From NCBI GenBank assembly GCA_005889285.1, contig VBFF01000116.1:2559-20110 (forward strand): a stretch of 17,552 nucleotides of DNA, in the 5' to 3' direction. Shown piece after piece: positions 14,270 to 17,552 of this stretch. Positions within the stretch are counted from its first letter, which is position 1. Each line of letters begins with the position of its first letter. The position numbers and the translations under genes were made by a program. The stretch comes from Chloroflexota bacterium (GTDB lineage Bacteria > Chloroflexota > Dormibacteria > CF-121). Below the pieces are notes generated by a model. The model was not told the DNA's origin. It worked only from the letters and a program-made list of their open reading frames with translations, and searched no databases.

Positions 14270-14272
14270 GGC

Positions 14273-14620
14273 ATGTTGGGCGAGGCGACCATCATTGACA
14301 TCTCGGACTTCGAGCGGGTCGACATGCGCGTCGGCCGGGTCCTCGAGGCCGAGCCCTTTCCGGAAGCCCGCAAGCCCGCCTACAAGCTTCGCATCGATTT
14401 CGGGCCGCTCGGCATCCGGCGCTCCAGCGCCCAGCTGACCGCGCACTATCGGCCCGAAGATCTGCGCGGCAAGCTGGTCATCGCCGTCCTCAACTTTCCT
14501 GCGCGACAGATTGGTCCGGTGCGCTCCGAGGTCTTGGTCCTGGGCGTACCCGATCCGGACGGCGCGGTGGTGCTGCTCACGCCGACTGTCGACGTCCCGC
14601 TCGGAGGTCGCGTCTTCTGA
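14273..14620 (+). CDS. csaA: CsaA-like tRNA-binding domain chaperone
   Basis: A 115-residue protein that is one OB-fold tRNA-binding domain, like the C-terminal domain of methionyl-tRNA synthetase. The family pattern is close to complete: D-F-E-R-V-D-M-R-V-G (12-21), F-P-E-A-R-K-P-A-Y-K-L (29-39), I-D-F-G, R-R-S-S-A-Q-L-T, N-F-P-A-R-Q-I-G-P, S-E-V-L-V-L-G, and a final V-P-L-G-G-R-V-F. CsaA is a dimeric cytosolic protein reported to act as a chaperone linked to protein export, though its exact role is unsettled. Length and ending are as in the family. Few leader bases are available, so translation may be leaderless. Confidence 0.92.
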   Translation: MLGEATIIDISDFERVDMRVGRVLEAEPFPEARKPAYKLRIDFGPLGIRRSSAQLTAHYRPEDLRGKLVIAVLNFPARQIGPVRSEVLVLGVPDPDGAVVLLTPTVDVPLGGRVF

Positions 14621-14646
14621 GCGTTCCGCCGCTGACCCCCTACCTC

Positions 14647-15765
14647 GTGAGTGAATGGCACGATCAGGCGACCGGCGCCCGCGGGTGGTTCGTCATCGAT
14701 CGCCTGGTCGGCGGGATGTGCTCCGGTGGCATCCGTATGCGGCCGGGGGTGACCGTCGACGAGGTCACCCAGCTGGCGCGCACTATGTCGCACAAGATGG
14801 CCGTGCTCGACATCCCCTACGGCGGTGCCAAATCAGGGATCGACTGCGACCCGGCGGCCGCGCAGGCGCCCGCCGTGCTGCGCGGCTTCATCGAGGCGAT
14901 TCGTCCCTTCATCGCCGAGCGCTACGCCACCGGCGCGGACCTGGGCACACGCGAGGACGACATCATCGCGGCCTGCCAGCTGGCGGGCTTGACCCACCCG
15001 CTGCAGGCGGGGTTCAAGACCGAGGGCGATGCCGGGCTGACCCGCGTCAAACAGGCACTGGCCTTGACCAGCGAAGGCATCCCGATCACCGAGCTGATTG
15101 CCGGCTACGGCGTCGCGGAGTGCACGGCCGAGGCTACGGAGGTGTTGGGGCTTCCGCTGCGGGGCGCGACGGTGGCTCTCCAGGGATTCGGCAACGTGGG
15201 GGGCGCCGCGGCCCGCTACCTCGACCGCGCCGGGGCCCGCATCACCGTCGTGGCCGACATCGAGGGGACCATCGTCGACGAGGGCGGCTTCGACGTACCG
15301 CACCTGCTCTCGATCCGCGACCGATACGGCCGCATTGATCGCAAACGCCTCAAGGCCGGAACGCGCCGCGAACCCGAGCCTGCGTGGCTCAGCCATCCGG
15401 TGGACATCATGATCCCGGCGGCGATCGGAAACGCGATCCGCGCCGACAACCAGGCGGAGATCAAATGCCGCCTGCTGGTCGAAGCCGCGAACAACCCGGT
15501 GACCCCGGAGGCCGAGGCGCAACTGGAGGATCGTGGGGTCACCATCCTGCCGGACTTCGTCGCCAATGCAGCTGCGGCTTTTCTTTTCGGCGGCCTCCTG
15601 GAGAAACGACTGGAGCCAACGCTCGATTCCATCTTCACCGTAACCAGCCGCCAGCTGCGCAGCACGACTCGGGAGTTGCTCGAACGGGCGCGGGGCGAGA
15701 GGGTTTCCAACCGTCGCGCGGCCGAGGAGATCGCCGAAATGCGCCTGCGGGCGGATCGACCTTAG
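14647..15765 (+). CDS. Glu/Leu/Phe/Val dehydrogenase family protein
   Basis: A 372-residue NAD(P)-dependent amino acid dehydrogenase. It has G-G-I-R-M-R-P (27-33), Lys50, P-Y-G-G-A-K62 (substrate and catalytic lysines), the catalytic Asp98 in A-T-G-A-D-L-G-T, and the cofactor loop G-F-G-N-V-G (180-185). A-A-N-N-P-V-T and the late D-F-V-A-N-A-A-A resemble glutamate dehydrogenase. It deaminates an amino acid to its 2-oxo acid or the reverse; which amino acid is not clear. The GTG at 14647 has no ribosome binding site. A CTG at 14617, overlapping the csaA TGA as CTGA and nine bases after GGAGG, would add ten residues and gives a plausible coupled start. The 3' end overlaps the convergent CoA-binding gene by three bases. 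Confidence 0.9.
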   Translation: MSEWHDQATGARGWFVIDRLVGGMCSGGIRMRPGVTVDEVTQLARTMSHKMAVLDIPYGGAKSGIDCDPAAAQAPAVLRGFIEAIRPFIAERYATGADLGTREDDIIAACQLAGLTHPLQAGFKTEGDAGLTRVKQALALTSEGIPITELIAGYGVAECTAEATEVLGLPLRGATVALQGFGNVGGAAARYLDRAGARITVVADIEGTIVDEGGFDVPHLLSIRDRYGRIDRKRLKAGTRREPEPAWLSHPVDIMIPAAIGNAIRADNQAEIKCRLLVEAANNPVTPEAEAQLEDRGVTILPDFVANAAAAFLFGGLLEKRLEPTLDSIFTVTSRQLRSTTRELLERARGERVSNRRAAEEIAEMRLRADRP

Positions 15766-16169
15766 AACCGCTGGGCGTGCCGGCGCATCATGCAGTCGTC
15801 CATGACCACGTCCAGCCCCGACGCGCGGGCCCGCGCCGCCGCGGCCTCGTCGACGACGCCGTCCTGGAGCCAGACGGCACCGGCCTTGATGGCGATGGCG
15901 TCGTCCACGATCGGGCCCACGAACTCCGACCGTCGGAAGACCTCGACCACGTCGACGGGCTGCGGGATGTCACGCAGGCCCGGATAGGCGCGCTCGCCGA
16001 GGACCTCCTCGACGTTGGGATTGACCGGGATGATGCGATAGCCCGCCCGTTGCAGGTAGTGCGCCACGCCGTGGCTGGGACGGTGCGGATTGGCGCTGAG
16101 GCCTACGACGGCAATCGTCCGCGCCGAGTTGAGGATCTTTTCCGCGACGTCGAGCACCTGCCGGTCCAC
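15762..16169 (-). CDS. CoA-binding protein, YccU/CoA_binding_2 family
   Basis: A 135-residue single Rossmann domain: T-I-A-V-V-G-L-S-A-N-P-H-R-P-S (18-32, nucleotide-binding turn), I-I-P-V-N-P-N (46-52), V-D-V-V-E-V-F-R-R (72-80), and the family's C-terminal D-D-C126-M-M-R-R-H131. Such proteins resemble the CoA-binding domain of succinyl-CoA synthetase; their role is not known. The GTG start at 16169 lies exactly six bases after TAGAGT. The GGAGG in between is only one base from the GTG, too close to act as a ribosome binding site, so leaderless translation is plausible. It is divergent from the 16220 gene and convergent with the dehydrogenase. Confidence 0.9.
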   Translation of the reverse strand: MDRQVLDVAEKILNSARTIAVVGLSANPHRPSHGVAHYLQRAGYRIIPVNPNVEEVLGERAYPGLRDIPQPVDVVEVFRRSEFVGPIVDDAIAIKAGAVWLQDGVVDEAAAARARASGLDVVMDDCMMRRHAQRF

Positions 16170-16175
16170 GCCTCC

Positions 16176-16181
16176 ACTCTA
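16176..16181 (-). promoter_or_regulatory. TAGAGT -10 box for the CoA-binding gene
   Basis: On the minus strand TAGAGT-GGAGGC-GTG places the box exactly six bases before the start codon, the spacing expected if the transcript begins at the start codon. Confidence 0.5.
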
Positions 16182-16207
16182 CAGGCGGGAATCCCGCGCG
16201 CCTGACC

Positions 16208-16213
16208 TAGAAT
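16208..16213 (+). promoter_or_regulatory. TAGAAT -10 box for the 16220 gene
   Basis: TAGAAT-TCGCGC-GTG again gives a six-base spacer to the start codon. The two divergent boxes are 26 bases apart. Confidence 0.5.
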
Positions 16214-16219
16214 TCGCGC

Positions 16220-16678
16220 GTGGTATCTCGTGCCCGGCTCTCGCCCATCCCCACCCAGATCGTGGACGCCTTCCGCGCGGTCGCACCGGCGCTCGAGGCC
16301 TTTGCCCGCGAGCACGATCTGCTGATCGACCGCTACCGGCGGGGGAAGCCATCCTGGGAACTGCGCTTCGGGCGACGGGTGGGTGGCCAGGCGGTGCTCA
16401 CCGTCAGCTACCGGGAGCGCACCGGCCACGTCCTCGATGTCAGCGCCACCTGGTGGGTCGACGACCGCGCAACGCAAACGCGCCGGCTGCGCTCCGAGAA
16501 GATCGGCGTCTACGATCGGCGCGCGTCATCGGCCACCCTGGTGCATCAGCTCGACGCGGGACTGGCCATGGTGGATCACTGGACCCTGTCCGAATTGGGT
16601 CCGCCGCGCGGTCCCTTTCCGGCAGACATGTCAGCCGCCCCCGGCGTGGAAAGGGTGGCGAGATTGTCACTCCGATGA
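16220..16678 (+). CDS. Unrecognised 152-residue protein
   Basis: I do not recognise this family. The protein is soluble-looking and rich in Arg. It has a helical N-terminus (Q-I-V-D-A-F-R-A-V-A-P-A-L-E-A-F), a central beta-like part (W-E-L-R-F-G-R-R, A-V-L-T-V-S-Y-R-E-R, D-V-S-A-T-W-W-V-D-D), and a helix with L-V-H-Q-L-D-A-G-L-A-M-V-D-H-W. There are no cysteines, no signal peptide and no membrane helix. The GTG start is supported by the TAGAAT box six bases upstream. The stop overlaps the next ATG (ATGA), so it is translated with a small membrane protein, which may be its partner. Confidence 0.7.
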   Translation: MVSRARLSPIPTQIVDAFRAVAPALEAFAREHDLLIDRYRRGKPSWELRFGRRVGGQAVLTVSYRERTGHVLDVSATWWVDDRATQTRRLRSEKIGVYDRRASSATLVHQLDAGLAMVDHWTLSELGPPRGPFPADMSAAPGVERVARLSLR

Positions 16679-16836
16679 CCGATACCAGCGACGACCGAGC
16701 CGCCGAGGAGGAGCTGCGACTTGCGTTCGGTCGCGCCATCGGCTTCACGCTCGCCGCACTGCTTCTCTTGCTCGGCGGCGCCATCCTCCTGCTCCTGGTC
16801 GCCGCCGCCTTCTTTCGCTTCGCCTTCGGCGGCTAG
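16675..16836 (+). CDS. 53-residue single-pass membrane protein
   Basis: The ATG overlaps the stop of the 152-residue gene (ATGA). An acidic cytoplasmic-looking start (M-T-D-T-S-D-D-R-A-A-E-E-E-L) leads through an F-G-R turn into one long hydrophobic helix of about 28 residues from residue 21, ending R-F-A-F-G-G. With only one short charged flank it is likely a small membrane peptide anchoring or regulating its upstream partner. No family recognised. It ends four bases from the convergent cobalamin-binding gene. Confidence 0.6.
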   Translation: MTDTSDDRAAEEELRLAFGRAIGFTLAALLLLLGGAILLLLVAAAFFRFAFGG

Positions 16837-16840
16837 GGCA

Positions 16841-17552
16841 CTACTGGACTCGCCGGGCCGTCGTCGGGTGCGGCGCATCGACGGCGCCCGGGTGAAGGAT
16901 GCCGGCCATGATCTCCACGCTGTCGACCAGCCGCGGACCCGGGCGGCTGAAAAAGGCGTTGCCGTCAACCACCCAGATGTCGGCGCCCAGCCCATACAGG
17001 TGCCCGTGCGCTGACTCGACCTCCTGCACGCTGCGCTCGAGGGAAAACCCGCATGCCATGACGACCACGACTTCGGGATCGGCGTCAATCACCTGCTGCC
17101 AGCCGATGGCATGCGCCGGCTGGCGCGCCACACCAAGCCGCTCGTCGCCGCCGGCGATGGTGACGAGCTCCGGAGTCCAGTGACCGCAGTTGAAGGGCGG
17201 CGCGACCCATTCGAGACAGACGACCGTCCGTCGCGGGCGGTCGGCGACCCTCTGCTCGACCAAGGCGACGCGCTGCCGTAAAGAATCACAGACCTGCTCC
17301 GCTGTGTCAGCCCGGCCGGCGAGGCGGCCGATGAAGCGGATGTTCGCGAACACGTCCTCGAGACTTTCGGGTTCGAGCGAGACGAGCTGTGGGGACGAAC
17401 CCAGCCGGCGCACGGCCCGTTCCACGATCGGATAGGAGACGGCACAGACCTCGCAGAGCTCCTGCGTCAGGATCAGGTCGGGATGCAGCGCCTCCAGGAG
17501 AGGCGCGTCGAGTGCGTAGATGCTGCTGCCCTCGTGGACGAGCTCGCGAATG
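16841..17552 (-). CDS. Cobalamin-binding (BtuF-like) periplasmic-binding-fold protein, 5' end outside window
   Basis: The minus-strand frame is open to the right edge, so the N-terminus is missing; 236 residues are visible and the GTG at 17425 is internal. The visible start S-S-I-Y-A-L-D-A-P-L-L-E-A-L-H-P-D-L-I-L-T-Q-E-L-C-E-V-C-A-V matches the class of PF01497 proteins annotated as cobalamin-binding (T-Q-x-L-C-x-V-C-A). Later blocks are W-V-A-P-P-F-N-C-G-H-W-T-P-E-L, A-D-P-E-V-V-V-V-M-A-C-G-F and R-P-G-P-R-L-V-D-S-V-E-I-M-A. Family members bind corrinoid for uptake or salvage. Whether this one has a signal peptide cannot be seen. No permease or ATPase gene is in the window. Confidence 0.85.
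   Translation of the reverse strand, partial: IRELVHEGSSIYALDAPLLEALHPDLILTQELCEVCAVSYPIVERAVRRLGSSPQLVSLEPESLEDVFANIRFIGRLAGRADTAEQVCDSLRQRVALVEQRVADRPRRTVVCLEWVAPPFNCGHWTPELVTIAGGDERLGVARQPAHAIGWQQVIDADPEVVVVMACGFSLERSVQEVESAHGHLYGLGADIWVVDGNAFFSRPGPRLVDSVEIMAGILHPGAVDAPHPTTARRVQ

Noticed and set aside
15384..16205. 273-codon plus-strand frame spanning the end of the dehydrogenase and the CoA-binding gene
   Set aside because: It overlaps two well-supported genes in other frames and has low-complexity Arg/Gly/Asp composition.
1..17552. CRISPR array, toxin-antitoxin pair, transposase or phage genes
   Set aside because: I saw no regularly spaced repeats, no recognisable cas, transposase, integrase or phage structural patterns in the translated frames.

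Overview
The window is GC-rich bacterial DNA with tightly packed genes, many 1-4 base overlaps and frequent GTG starts. A myo-inositol phosphate synthase, a PimA-like glycosyltransferase and a CDP-alcohol phosphatidyltransferase in one operon suggest a lineage that makes phosphatidylinositol-type lipids. Candidates are Actinomycetota or a high-GC relative such as Dormibacterota/Chloroflexota. This placement is inference from gene content; no rRNA or other taxonomic marker is present.

Left edge (1-2093): the end of a membrane-associated DUF3137-like gene overlaps a LemA-family gene that carries an unusual Cys-containing extracytoplasmic domain in front of LemA. A roughly 300-base gap without a convincing gene follows, then tRNA-Asp(GTC) on the minus strand. 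Minus-strand operon (2128-4980): DNA polymerase III delta' (holB), a 2-hydroxyacid dehydrogenase and a Cof-type HAD phosphatase, joined by a 4-base overlap and a 1-base gap. Divergent from it, behind a plausible sigma70-type promoter, lies a 45-residue peptide with five cysteines at its C-terminus (5117-5254). A GC-rich REP-like palindrome follows.

Central operon (5365-11408, plus strand): an ArsR-family repressor with a 16-bp palindrome between its -10 box and start codon, then ino1, two tandem paralogous LpxL/PatA-like acyltransferases, a PHP phosphoesterase, a PimA-like GT4 mannosyltransferase and a CDP-alcohol phosphatidyltransferase. Together these look like a near-complete phosphatidylinositol mannoside-type pathway: Glc6P to Ins3P, to PI phosphate, to PI, to mannosylated and then acylated lipid. 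The PHP protein is a candidate for the PI-phosphate phosphatase step, which lacks a generally accepted enzyme in mycobacteria as far as I know.

Accessory pocket (11441-13119): an unrecognised 129-residue (or 127-residue) protein, a relic of the 3' end of a DUF2127 gene, two tandem paralogous small helical proteins of unknown function (97 and 95 residues), and an intact DUF2127 membrane gene on the minus strand. The relic and the intact gene's tail form direct repeats exactly 756 bases apart. Nearly all their differences are synonymous.

Right part (13116-17552): a class V aminotransferase (minus), a divergent CsaA chaperone and Glu/Leu-type dehydrogenase pair (plus), a CoA-binding YccU-like protein (minus), an unrecognised 152-residue protein overlapping a 53-residue single-TM protein (plus), and a cobalamin-binding (BtuF-like) protein running off the right edge (minus). 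Several starts (11447, 16169, 16220) sit exactly six bases after a TANNNT box, suggesting leaderless transcription.
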